DNA of 5,638 nt, taken from assembly GCA_030614505.1 (NCBI GenBank), contig JAUWTX010000154.1, forward strand, positions 1-5,638, given 5' to 3'. Source of the stretch: Desulfuromonadales bacterium (GTDB lineage Bacteria; Desulfobacterota; Desulfuromonadia; Desulfuromonadales; BM103). A program made the translations under genes and the position numbers. The number at the start of each line of letters is the position of its first letter. Positions within the stretch are counted from its first letter, which is position 1. Shown here in pieces: positions 1-5,638 of the stretch. The notes under the pieces are model-generated. The model ran no database searches. It was not told the origin of the DNA and worked only from the letters and a program-made list of their open reading frames with translations.

Positions 1-23
1 ATAGCCCGTACTTGCTTCGCCAT
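1..23 (-). CDS. purQ: Start of PurQ, glutaminase subunit of FGAM synthase (partial, N-terminus only)
   Basis: Only seven complete codons are visible, reading MAKQVRA, followed by AT, which would make the eighth residue Ile or Met. The rest lies beyond the left edge. PurQ is the class I glutamine amidotransferase subunit that releases ammonia from glutamine for PurL. The call rests on three points. The upstream PurL has no glutaminase domain, so a separate PurQ is needed. The ATG sits two bases after the purL stop and has a good ribosome site (GGGAGA at 31-36, seven bases before the ATG). The short peptide also resembles the usual beginning of PurQ, where a charged stretch leads into the first hydrophobic strand. 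Seven residues cannot prove a family, so this is mainly an inference from context. Confidence 0.6.
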
Positions 24-25
24 AA

Positions 26-3007
26 TTACATCTCCCGCAGCGGGCTCTGCCACGCTTCCTTAAGGTCATCAATTGTGCTGTGCACCAAAGCTTCACCCTG
101 CAGCCCGACGATCGTCAGGTATTCATCGCTGGAAACCAGGCCGATACAGGCACACACCTGGCCGGCGAAAAGGGCCTCAAAGCGTTCCTGGTTATCCGGT
201 TTGATCGTCACCAGCAGACGACTGGCCGATTCGCTGTAAAGTAGCTTGTCTACGCGCAGGACAGCATCAACCGGAACATTGTTGAGGTCGACATCCAGGC
301 CAAACCCGCCGGCAAATGCGGTTTCCGCAAGAGCGACAGCAAGCCCACCATCAGAAAGGTCGTGACAGGAGGCTATCAGCCCTTCTGCCTGCGCTGCATT
401 GACCGTGCGATAGCGCTGCAAGGCACTATCCACATCAACTTGCGGTACGTTGCAACCGATCTTGTCGTACATGGAGTAATATTCGGAGCCGCCGAGTTCA
501 TCACGGGTCTGACCAAGCAGGTAGACAAGGTCGCCGGGAGCTTTGGCATCCATGGTGACAGCTTTACGCAAGTCCTCAATCTTGCCAATTACCGAAAAAA
601 GGACCGTTGGCGGAATCGAGATTTTGGTATCACCAACCATGTAGTCGTTTTTCATCGAATCTTTGCCGGAAATCAGTGGCACGCCAAAGGCCAGGCAGTA
701 ATCGTAGAGGGCTTTGTTTGCACGGACCAGCTGTGCAGCCTTGTACTCACCGTCAGGGGTCTTATCGCTGACCACAGGATCGCACCAGCAGAAGTTGTCG
801 AGGCCGGCCACATGCTCAATATTCCCACCCACGGCCACGTAGTTACGCAAACCTTCATCAATTGCATTAGCCATCATGTGATAAGTATCGATATCGCTGT
901 AACTCGGGCAGATACCGTGCGCGACAACAACTCCCTCGAAGGAATCGAAAAGAGGTCGAACAACAGCCGCATCGGAAGGGCCGTCATTAGTGACACCGAC
1001 CAACGGCTTGATCACCGTTCCCCCCTGAACTTCGTGGTCGTAACGACGCACAACTGATTCCTTGGAGCAGACATCGAGCCGACCAAGCATATGTCGCAAA
1101 GTGGCGTCCATATCAAGCGGCTGGGCGAAATCCGGTTCCTGAAGTACCGGCGGCGTCCAACGGGCCGGGAGCACCATCTGCGGCACACCTTCGTGAATGA
1201 ACTCCATCGGCAGGTAGGTGGCAGTTTCCCCTCCATAAAGACAATGAAAATAACCAGAGTCGGTAAACTGGCCGAGGTCCGTGATTTCAACACCCATGTC
1301 ACTCGCCAGGGTTGCGATTTCATCGAGCTTCTCAGGTGGCACAGCCAGGGTCATCCGCTCCTGGGCTTCAGAAATCAGAATTTCCCATGGCTGCAGACCA
1401 CTATACTTCAGTGGGGCACGATCAAGATGCATCTCGAATCCACCGGTATCCTCAGACATTTCCCCGACCGAAGAAGACAGACCACCTGCGCCGTTATCGG
1501 TAATCGCATTGTAGAGACCTCGATCACGGGCGATTATCAGGAAATCAAACATCCGTCTCTGAGTGATCGGATCGCCTATCTGTACTGCCGTGACTGGCGA
1601 GCCTTCATGGAGCTCCTCTGACGAGAAGGTCGCGCCGTGGATGCCGTCTTTACCAATACGACCGCCAGTCATCACGATACGATCGCCAACATGGGCTTTT
1701 TTCTCGTGTCCAGGCTGACCGTTGAGTATACGCGGCATAAGTGCCGCAGTGCCGCAGTAAACCAGAGGCTTGCCGGCAAACCGTTCATCGAAAACGATCG
1801 AACCGTTAACGGTGGGAATTCCGCTCTTGTTGCCGCCGTGTTCGACCCCTTCGACAACGCCTTCGAAAATCCGTCTTGGATGCAAAAGACGCGGAGGTAA
1901 CGGCTTGTCGTAAAAGGGTGAAGCGAAACAGAACACATCGGTGTTGAACATCAGGAGAGCGCCCATGCCGGTCCCGAAGGGGTCACGATTGCAGCCGACG
2001 ATGCCGGTCAGAGCACCACCGTAGGGATCGAGAGCACTCGGTGAGTTGTGGGTTTCAACCTTGAAGACCAGGCTCCAGGCGTCATTGAACTTGATGACAC
2101 CGGCGTTGTCCTTGAAAACCGACAGGCAGATGTCTTCCTCGCCCCTGGCTTTTCGAACATCCGCAGTAACCTGCATGATGCAGCTTTTGAAAAGCGAGTT
2201 TATGACTTCCTTCTGTCCTTGCTCGTCTTCATATTCAATACGTGCCGAGAAGATCTTATGCTTGCAGTGTTCACTCCAGGTCTGGGCCAGAGCCTCCAGT
2301 TCAGCATCGGTCGGTGTGGCACCAAGGCCAACCCGCTTACGGTCTGCAATGACTTGCTCCTGGCGGAAGTAGGCCTGAATCGCCTTCATCTCCTCGAGAT
2401 TCAAGGCAAGCATTCCCTGGCGACTGATCTCCATCAGTTCATCATCGGAGATTTCCAGGCTGACAGGACGAATCTCCGGCATGGTGGTACTGGTCACCTT
2501 GGGGACAGTAACCTGAACACCTTTACTGCTATCAAAATCGTTTCGGGCAACAATATCCCAACGCTGGATCAGGCCGTTACCGAGAAAATCACGGGCAATC
2601 CGTTCGGCGCTATCGACCGAAATGTCACCGGACAGGAGATACTGTACCGAGGTATAGACGCCCTCGTCATCGGTAAAATCACGGCCGGTCTGGTATTGAA
2701 TTGCCTCGCGTGCCGTGCGACCAACATTATCGGTGACACCAGGCAGGAAACCGACTTCAACCAGCACATCGAAATCATGGGCAAGCGGCTGATTGACAGC
2801 ATAGTCCTGAATAATCGGATCACTGAACGGCCCGGCCGCCGCAGCAGCAACTTCCTCATCTGAAAGCTGCGCATCGACGGTATAGACATCAATGGTACGG
2901 ACTGATTGCAGTTCAATACCGAGATGCTCACGAATTTCGCGACGTACACGCTCACCACGAGCGTCTCGAACCTTATCTTTAAGACCGACTACTATTCGCC
3001 AGGCCAT
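26..3007 (-). CDS. purL: Phosphoribosylformylglycinamidine (FGAM) synthase, PurS-PurL fusion without glutaminase domain
   Basis: This cytoplasmic enzyme performs the fourth step of purine synthesis: FGAR, ATP and ammonia from glutamine give FGAM. The protein has 993 residues. Residues 1-75 and 78-155 look like two PurS-like modules in tandem (KDKVRDARG at 10-18 and LPGVTDNVG at 88-96 are equivalent). A linker domain follows at about 185-240. The synthetase core begins with TWSEHCKHK (243-251) and ETHNSPSALDPYGGA (318-332). A second AIRS-type half near the C-terminus contains GKDSMKND and CHDLSDGG. The chain ends after the last AIRS C-terminal domain at LREM. The glutaminase domain that makes the E. 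coli-type PurL about 1,300 residues long is absent, and a separate purQ follows. Relative to the common ETHNHP motif, the second His is Ser (residue 322). The ATG has TTTAAGGAG five bases upstream. The reading frame is intact. Confidence 0.96.
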   Translation of the reverse strand: MAWRIVVGLKDKVRDARGERVRREIREHLGIELQSVRTIDVYTVDAQLSDEEVAAAAAGPFSDPIIQDYAVNQPLAHDFDVLVEVGFLPGVTDNVGRTAREAIQYQTGRDFTDDEGVYTSVQYLLSGDISVDSAERIARDFLGNGLIQRWDIVARNDFDSSKGVQVTVPKVTSTTMPEIRPVSLEISDDELMEISRQGMLALNLEEMKAIQAYFRQEQVIADRKRVGLGATPTDAELEALAQTWSEHCKHKIFSARIEYEDEQGQKEVINSLFKSCIMQVTADVRKARGEEDICLSVFKDNAGVIKFNDAWSLVFKVETHNSPSALDPYGGALTGIVGCNRDPFGTGMGALLMFNTDVFCFASPFYDKPLPPRLLHPRRIFEGVVEGVEHGGNKSGIPTVNGSIVFDERFAGKPLVYCGTAALMPRILNGQPGHEKKAHVGDRIVMTGGRIGKDGIHGATFSSEELHEGSPVTAVQIGDPITQRRMFDFLIIARDRGLYNAITDNGAGGLSSSVGEMSEDTGGFEMHLDRAPLKYSGLQPWEILISEAQERMTLAVPPEKLDEIATLASDMGVEITDLGQFTDSGYFHCLYGGETATYLPMEFIHEGVPQMVLPARWTPPVLQEPDFAQPLDMDATLRHMLGRLDVCSKESVVRRYDHEVQGGTVIKPLVGVTNDGPSDAAVVRPLFDSFEGVVVAHGICPSYSDIDTYHMMANAIDEGLRNYVAVGGNIEHVAGLDNFCWCDPVVSDKTPDGEYKAAQLVRANKALYDYCLAFGVPLISGKDSMKNDYMVGDTKISIPPTVLFSVIGKIEDLRKAVTMDAKAPGDLVYLLGQTRDELGGSEYYSMYDKIGCNVPQVDVDSALQRYRTVNAAQAEGLIASCHDLSDGGLAVALAETAFAGGFGLDVDLNNVPVDAVLRVDKLLYSESASRLLVTIKPDNQERFEALFAGQVCACIGLVSSDEYLTIVGLQGEALVHSTIDDLKEAWQSPLREM
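31..36 (-). promoter_or_regulatory. Ribosome-binding site of purQ inside the end of purL
   Basis: On the minus strand the sequence GGGAGA stands seven bases before the ATG at 23-21. It lies within the last codons of purL, whose TAA stop (28-26) is separated from the purQ ATG by only two bases. This layout supports the start choice for purQ and suggests translational coupling, so that the two subunits are made in matched amounts. Confidence 0.6.
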
Positions 3008-3008
3008 G

Positions 3009-3020
3009 AAAACTCCTTAA
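3009..3020 (-). promoter_or_regulatory. Ribosome-binding leader of purL
   Basis: The minus strand reads TTAAGGAGTTTT here. GGAG ends five bases before the ATG at 3007-3005, which fixes the start of purL. The same 12 bases occur in front of purB (4416-4427). Confidence 0.8.
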
Positions 3021-3028
3021 ATAAAATA

Positions 3029-3112
3029 GAATACAGAAGGCAGGAGACAGAATACAGCTTCTGTTTTCTGCCATCCAATATTCTGTCTCCTGTATTCTGT
3101 CTCCTGTCTCCT
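3029..3112. repeat. Heptamer repeat array in two opposed arms, between purB and purL
   Basis: On the + strand the left arm (3029-3056) is four consecutive 7-base units: GAATACA, GAAGGCA, GGAGACA, GAATACA. The right arm (3079-3112) holds the same unit types in reverse complement. It includes a perfect tandem copy of the 14-mer TATTCTGTCTCCTG at 3079-3092 and 3093-3106, followed by one more TCTCCT. Two unit types, GGAGACA and GAATACA, therefore alternate in both arms. The arms are separated by about 22 non-periodic bases. The right arm runs into the purB stop codon (TAG, 3113-3111), and the left arm stops just before the purL ribosome site. The array fills nearly all of the 103-base gap. I know of no protein-coding or RNA-gene explanation for it. 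It may be a small interspersed repeat. Confidence 0.8.
3041..3106 (-). other. Stem-loop in the purB-purL intercistronic RNA
   Basis: CAGGAGACAGAATACAG at 3041-3057 and CTGTATTCTGTCTCCTG at 3090-3106 are exact reverse complements. They give a 17-bp stem with a 32-base loop. Because the right arm contains a tandem 14-mer, the left arm can also pair as 14 bp with 3079-3092, with a 24-base loop, so two stem registers compete. In the minus-strand transcript the stem lies between the PurB stop and the PurL ribosome site. No run of U directly follows it, so it does not look like an intrinsic terminator. It may affect mRNA decay or translation of purL, but that is inference. Confidence 0.7.
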
Positions 3113-4409
3113 ACACCTCTCCAAACACTCGCTTAAAAATCGTATCAACATGCTTCAGGTGATAATCAAGATCGAAAGATTCACGGATCTTATCTTCACC
3201 TAAAGCTTCAACCACGGCCGTATCGGCAAGCAATTCCTCCTGGAAGTCTTTACCTTCATCCCACACCTTCATAGCGTTACGTTGCACCATGCGGTAAGCC
3301 TCTTCTCGTGAAACACCAGCTTGAGTCAAATCGAGGAGAATTTTTTGCGAGAAGACCAGGCCACGCATCTGGTTGAGATTCTTCAGCATGTTGTCCGGGT
3401 AGACCACCAGTTTCTTGATCAGTCCGTTCAAACGACGCAGCGAGAAATCGAGAGCCACCGTGGCATCAGGAGCGATATAACGTTCCACAGAGGAGTGTGA
3501 AATGTCACGTTCATGCCAAAGGGCAACATTCTCCATGGCAGGTATGGCGAAGGAACGGATATAACGGGCCTGACCGGTGAGGTTCTCGGAAAGGATCGGG
3601 TTGCGCTTGTGAGGCATGGCCGAGGAGCCTTTCTGGCCCTTGCTGAAAAATTCCTCAACTTCGAGGACTTCGGTCCGCTGCAGGTGACGGATTTCGACAG
3701 CTATCCGTTCCAGGGATGAGGCGATAATTCCCAGTACACAGAAGAATTCGGCGTGGCGGTCGCGCGGGATGACCTGGGTCGAGACAGGTTCAGGCCTCAG
3801 GCCCAGTTTCTCACAAACATATTCTTCGACTGCCGGATCAATATTGGCAAAAGTGCCGACAGCTCCGGAAATGGCCCCGGTAGCGATACTTTCGCGGGCA
3901 GCCTTGAGACGGCGTCGGTTACGGGTCATCTCAGCATACCAGGAGGCCAGCTTCAGGCCAAAGGTCACCGGTTCGGCGTGGATACCATGCGAACGGCCGA
4001 TACAGACCGTGTCTTTGTGCTCCATGGCACGTTCCCTGGTCGTTTCAAGCACCATCTCGAGATCTGCCAGCAGTTCATCGGCAGCTTGAACCAGTTGCAC
4101 CGAGAGGCAGGTATCCAGCACATCGGAAGAGGTCATCCCCTGATGGATAAAACGTGCTTCTGGACCGACGTATTCAGCGACAGAGGTCAAAAAAGCGATG
4201 ACATCATGCTTGACCTCGGCTTCAATAGCATCAATCCTGGCGATATCGAAATCACCCTTTTCGCGGATGACCTTCACAGCCTCGACAGGTATAACGCCGA
4301 GTTCAGCCTGCTTTTCACAGGCCAGCGTTTCAATCTCAAGCCAGATGCGGAAGCGATTCTCCGGCTCCCATATTTGCGCCATTTCCGGCCGCGAGTAACG
4401 TGGAATCAT
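3111..4409 (-). CDS. purB: Adenylosuccinate lyase
   Basis: PurB belongs to the fumarase/aspartase superfamily and is a homotetramer in the cytoplasm. It splits fumarate from SAICAR to give AICAR, and from adenylosuccinate to give AMP. At 432 residues it has the usual length of the short bacterial type. Visible landmarks are KHDV (67-70, with His68), TSSDVLDT (93-100), GRSHGIHAEP (138-147, with His141, the general acid of the family) and the signature loop GSSAMPHKRNP (261-271), which carries the catalytic serine. The N-terminus MIPRYSRPEMAQIW is a normal PurB beginning, so the ATG at 4409 is preferred although its AAGGAG lies ten bases upstream, slightly far. It follows the MBL hydrolase after 73 bases and precedes purL by 103 bases, all on one strand. 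A purine operon is plausible. No frameshift or missing key residue is seen. Confidence 0.97.
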   Translation of the reverse strand: MIPRYSRPEMAQIWEPENRFRIWLEIETLACEKQAELGVIPVEAVKVIREKGDFDIARIDAIEAEVKHDVIAFLTSVAEYVGPEARFIHQGMTSSDVLDTCLSVQLVQAADELLADLEMVLETTRERAMEHKDTVCIGRSHGIHAEPVTFGLKLASWYAEMTRNRRRLKAARESIATGAISGAVGTFANIDPAVEEYVCEKLGLRPEPVSTQVIPRDRHAEFFCVLGIIASSLERIAVEIRHLQRTEVLEVEEFFSKGQKGSSAMPHKRNPILSENLTGQARYIRSFAIPAMENVALWHERDISHSSVERYIAPDATVALDFSLRRLNGLIKKLVVYPDNMLKNLNQMRGLVFSQKILLDLTQAGVSREEAYRMVQRNAMKVWDEGKDFQEELLADTAVVEALGEDKIRESFDLDYHLKHVDTIFKRVFGEV

Positions 4410-4415
4410 TTTTTC

Positions 4416-4427
4416 AAAACTCCTTAA
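4416..4427 (-). promoter_or_regulatory. Ribosome-binding leader of purB
   Basis: The minus strand reads TTAAGGAGTTTT, identical over 12 bases to the purL leader at 3009-3020. Here GGAG is followed by ten bases (TTTTGAAAAA) before the ATG, against five at purL. The extra bases form a short A-rich stretch next to the start codon. Confidence 0.7.
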
Positions 4428-4451
4428 TAATTCGGTAGCTAGTGTCTATTC

Positions 4452-4476
4452 ACTGATAACTGATAACTGATTACTG
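4452..4476. repeat. Heptamer repeat array downstream of the MBL hydrolase gene
   Basis: On the + strand the 7-base unit is ACTGATA (4452-4458), ACTGATA (4459-4465), ACTGATT (4466-4472), then a partial ACTG (4473-4476), giving 3.5 units. On the coding strand these read as units ending in CAG (TAATCAG, TTATCAG, TTATCAG). The array starts six bases after the TAG stop of the hydrolase. The unit length and the CAG position match the array between purB and purL, although the other four bases differ. There is no inverted arm here. The rest of the 73-base gap holds the purB ribosome site, and I see no convincing promoter in it. Confidence 0.75.
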
Positions 4477-4482
4477 GCCCAC

Positions 4483-5250
4483 CTAAGCCGCCCACATCGT
4501 CGGCATATTCTGCCGCCCGACGAGCACCTCTGGCGCACAAACGTTCTGCTTATCCAACACCTGACTGATCGCATCCAGGGCCAGCTTCGGACAGTTGTTG
4601 GTTTCACTCAGGTGACCGAGGAAAACAGTGTCTAAACCTTGCCAGAGCAGATCCTGTAACAAAGAGCCACCTGCACTGTTAGAAAGATGCCCATGATTGC
4701 TGCGAACGCGTTGCTTCAACGACCAGGGGTATGGGCCCTCGCGCAGCATCACTTCATCATGGTTGGTTTCAAGTACCAGAACACGACAGTCCTGCAGGCA
4801 CTCTTTCACCAAACGAGTCGCAATGCCGAGGTCGGTAGCAACTCCTACCTTGCCCTGCTCTCCTGAGAGTGTGAATCCGACCGGGGCCAGAGAGTCGTGT
4901 GTGATGGAAAAAGGCCTGACAGTCAAGTCGTTTACCGTAAACTCTTCGCCGTCGGCGAACTCATGCACACATTCCGGCTTACCGACATCCGGCAGCTTTC
5001 TAGCCAGGTCAGTTTGCAGGTAGACCGGGAGATCAAGCTGACGGACCAGCGGCCCGAGGCCTCGCACATGATCTGTATGTTCATGTGTAATCAGTAAAGC
5101 ATTGAGGCTTGCAGCATCAACCCCAACCAGGTCTAGACGTTTACGTAGCTCTCGCGCAGACAAACCGGCATCAATCAGCAATCGCGTCTGACCCGATTCG
5201 ACCAGCAGGGAATTCCCTTTACTGCCACTTGCCAACAGGCAGATTCTCAT
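4483..5250 (-). CDS. Metallo-beta-lactamase-fold hydrolase, YycJ/WalJ type
   Basis: This 255-residue cytoplasmic protein has the two-metal hydrolase fold. The N-terminus contains the ASGSKGNSLLVESG stretch (7-20) typical of the YycJ/WalJ group, and LLIDAGLS follows. The metal-binding HxHxDH motif is HEHTDH (56-61). Further likely ligands or active-site residues are Asp140 in ATDLG, Asn163-His164 in ETNHD, His186 and His188 in SNHGHLSN, and His213 in GHLSETNN. No signal peptide or membrane segment is visible. Some relatives have been linked to DNA exonuclease activity or DNA repair, but the substrate cannot be read from the sequence. AAAGG at 5257-5261, six bases before the ATG, supports the start. 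The gene follows the histidine kinase after 85 bases and precedes purB by 73. The family call is firm and the function is open. Confidence 0.9.
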   Translation of the reverse strand: MRICLLASGSKGNSLLVESGQTRLLIDAGLSARELRKRLDLVGVDAASLNALLITHEHTDHVRGLGPLVRQLDLPVYLQTDLARKLPDVGKPECVHEFADGEEFTVNDLTVRPFSITHDSLAPVGFTLSGEQGKVGVATDLGIATRLVKECLQDCRVLVLETNHDEVMLREGPYPWSLKQRVRSNHGHLSNSAGGSLLQDLLWQGLDTVFLGHLSETNNCPKLALDAISQVLDKQNVCAPEVLVGRQNMPTMWAA

Positions 5251-5256
5251 ATGTGA

Positions 5257-5261
5257 CCTTT
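5257..5261 (-). promoter_or_regulatory. Ribosome-binding site of the MBL-fold hydrolase gene
   Basis: AAAGG on the minus strand stands six bases before the ATG at 5250-5248. The rest of the 85-base gap (5251-5335) shows no hairpin with a U-run that would end the kinase transcript and no strong promoter boxes. Read-through from the kinase gene is therefore possible. Confidence 0.6.
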
Positions 5262-5335
5262 ATCGTATTTGTAATATTGGTGGCCGGATACATAGCGCAA
5301 GAGAGCAAAGGATGCAAGCGAGAAGCACAGCCCGT

Positions 5336-5638
5336 TCATTGATAGTCCGACTCATTGCGGATAATCGCGGGCAGTAGAATATAGAAGGTGCTCCCGGGCA
5401 TTGTTTCGGGGTCATGGCCAGGGCTTTCCACCCAGACCGTGCCGCCGTGCAGATCGACGATCCCCTTGACAATACTCAGCCCAAGCCCGGCACCACGACT
5501 TTTAAAAGCCACCTTGCCGGTAGAATGTTCTTCGACATCGCCAAGTTCGTGGAACTTGTCAAAGATTGCCTCCTGCTCCGTTTCGGCAATACCGATGCCT
5601 TTATCACAGATAGTAATCTCAATATAAGGAACTTGCTC
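5336..5638 (-). CDS. Sensor histidine kinase, C-terminal part of the ATP-binding domain (partial)
   Basis: The last 100 residues of a two-component sensor kinase are visible. The frame is open to the right edge and ends with TGA at 5338-5336. The fragment covers the second part of the HATPase domain: the G1 box DKGIGI (12-17), an F-box-like stretch IFDKFHELGD (25-34), the G2 box GAGLGLSIVKGIVDLHGG (49-66), then VWVESPG and GSTFYILLP close to the end. These bind ATP for phosphorylation of the conserved His, which lies upstream outside the window with the sensor domains. The wording of the C-terminus resembles the PAS- or GAF-containing kinases common in Geobacter and Desulfuromonas relatives. 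No receiver domain follows, so it is not a hybrid with a C-terminal receiver. The signal and the partner regulator cannot be told from this fragment. Confidence 0.92.
   Translation of the reverse strand, partial: EQVPYIEITICDKGIGIAETEQEAIFDKFHELGDVEEHSTGKVAFKSRGAGLGLSIVKGIVDLHGGTVWVESPGHDPETMPGSTFYILLPAIIRNESDYQ

Noticed and set aside
362..1057. Long + strand open frame of 231 codons opposite purL
   Set aside because: It lies wholly antisense to a well-supported purL frame, shows no recognisable domain, and its openness follows from the codon use of the real gene.
2048..2863. Long + strand open frame of 271 codons opposite the N-terminal part of purL
   Set aside because: It is also a shadow of purL, with no family resemblance and no fitting ribosome site that would outweigh the purL evidence.
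3041..3106. Intrinsic terminator after purB
   Set aside because: The stem is strong, but the loop is long and no U-run directly follows the stem on the transcript. The downstream gene purL is in the same pathway and close by.
3029..3112. Small CRISPR array
   Set aside because: The units are 7 bases with no spacers of regular length, and no cas genes are present.
3753..4427. + strand open frame of 224 codons opposite purB
   Set aside because: It covers conserved catalytic segments of PurB on the other strand and has no recognisable domain.
4410..4482. Purine-responsive riboswitch or PurR-type operator before purB
   Set aside because: The 73-base gap is filled by the heptamer array and the ribosome site. 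No purine riboswitch fold or clear palindromic operator is visible.
5281..5335. Promoter for the MBL hydrolase, TTGCAT and TATGTA spaced by 17 bases on the minus strand
   Set aside because: Each box matches the sigma-70 consensus at only about half its positions, so it is not distinguishable from chance.
5260..5472. Minus-strand open frame of 70 codons with a hydrophobic stretch near its end
   Set aside because: It overlaps the conserved G2 box of the histidine kinase in another frame. The kinase frame explains the DNA and this one resembles nothing.

Overview
The window is a stretch of core chromosome in which every gene I can support is on the minus strand, so transcription runs from right to left. 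In that order it holds the C-terminal end of a sensor histidine kinase (5336-5638, cut by the right edge), a YycJ/WalJ-type metallo-beta-lactamase-fold hydrolase (4483-5250), adenylosuccinate lyase PurB (3111-4409), a large PurS/PurL-type FGAM synthase synthetase subunit (26-3007), and the first seven codons of what is very probably purQ (1-23, cut by the left edge). About 95 percent of the window is coding. The three gaps are short: 85, 73 and 103 bases.

The organism is most likely a deltaproteobacterium of the Desulfuromonadales type (Desulfuromonas, Pelobacter or Geobacter relatives). The reasons are the style of the histidine-kinase C-terminus, a PurL of about 990 residues that carries its own PurS-like N-terminus but no glutaminase domain, a separate purQ directly after it, and a moderate GC content (about 50-55 percent by eye). 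This assignment rests on family memory, not on a search.

The metabolic core is purine synthesis. PurL with PurQ makes FGAM from FGAR, glutamine and ATP. PurB releases fumarate twice, from SAICAR on the way to IMP and from adenylosuccinate on the way to AMP. The purL-purQ junction is two bases wide and looks translationally coupled. PurB and PurL have almost identical ribosome-binding leaders. The upstream hydrolase and kinase are probably co-directional neighbours with no direct part in purine synthesis.

The part not explained by genes is in the two gaps on either side of purB. Each begins at or a few bases after a stop codon with a 7-base-period array whose units, on the coding strand, end in CAG. 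The array between purB and purL is also folded back on itself as a perfect 17-bp inverted repeat with an alternative 14-bp register. This is the observation most worth following. I see no defence system, mobile gene, CRISPR array, tRNA or rRNA.
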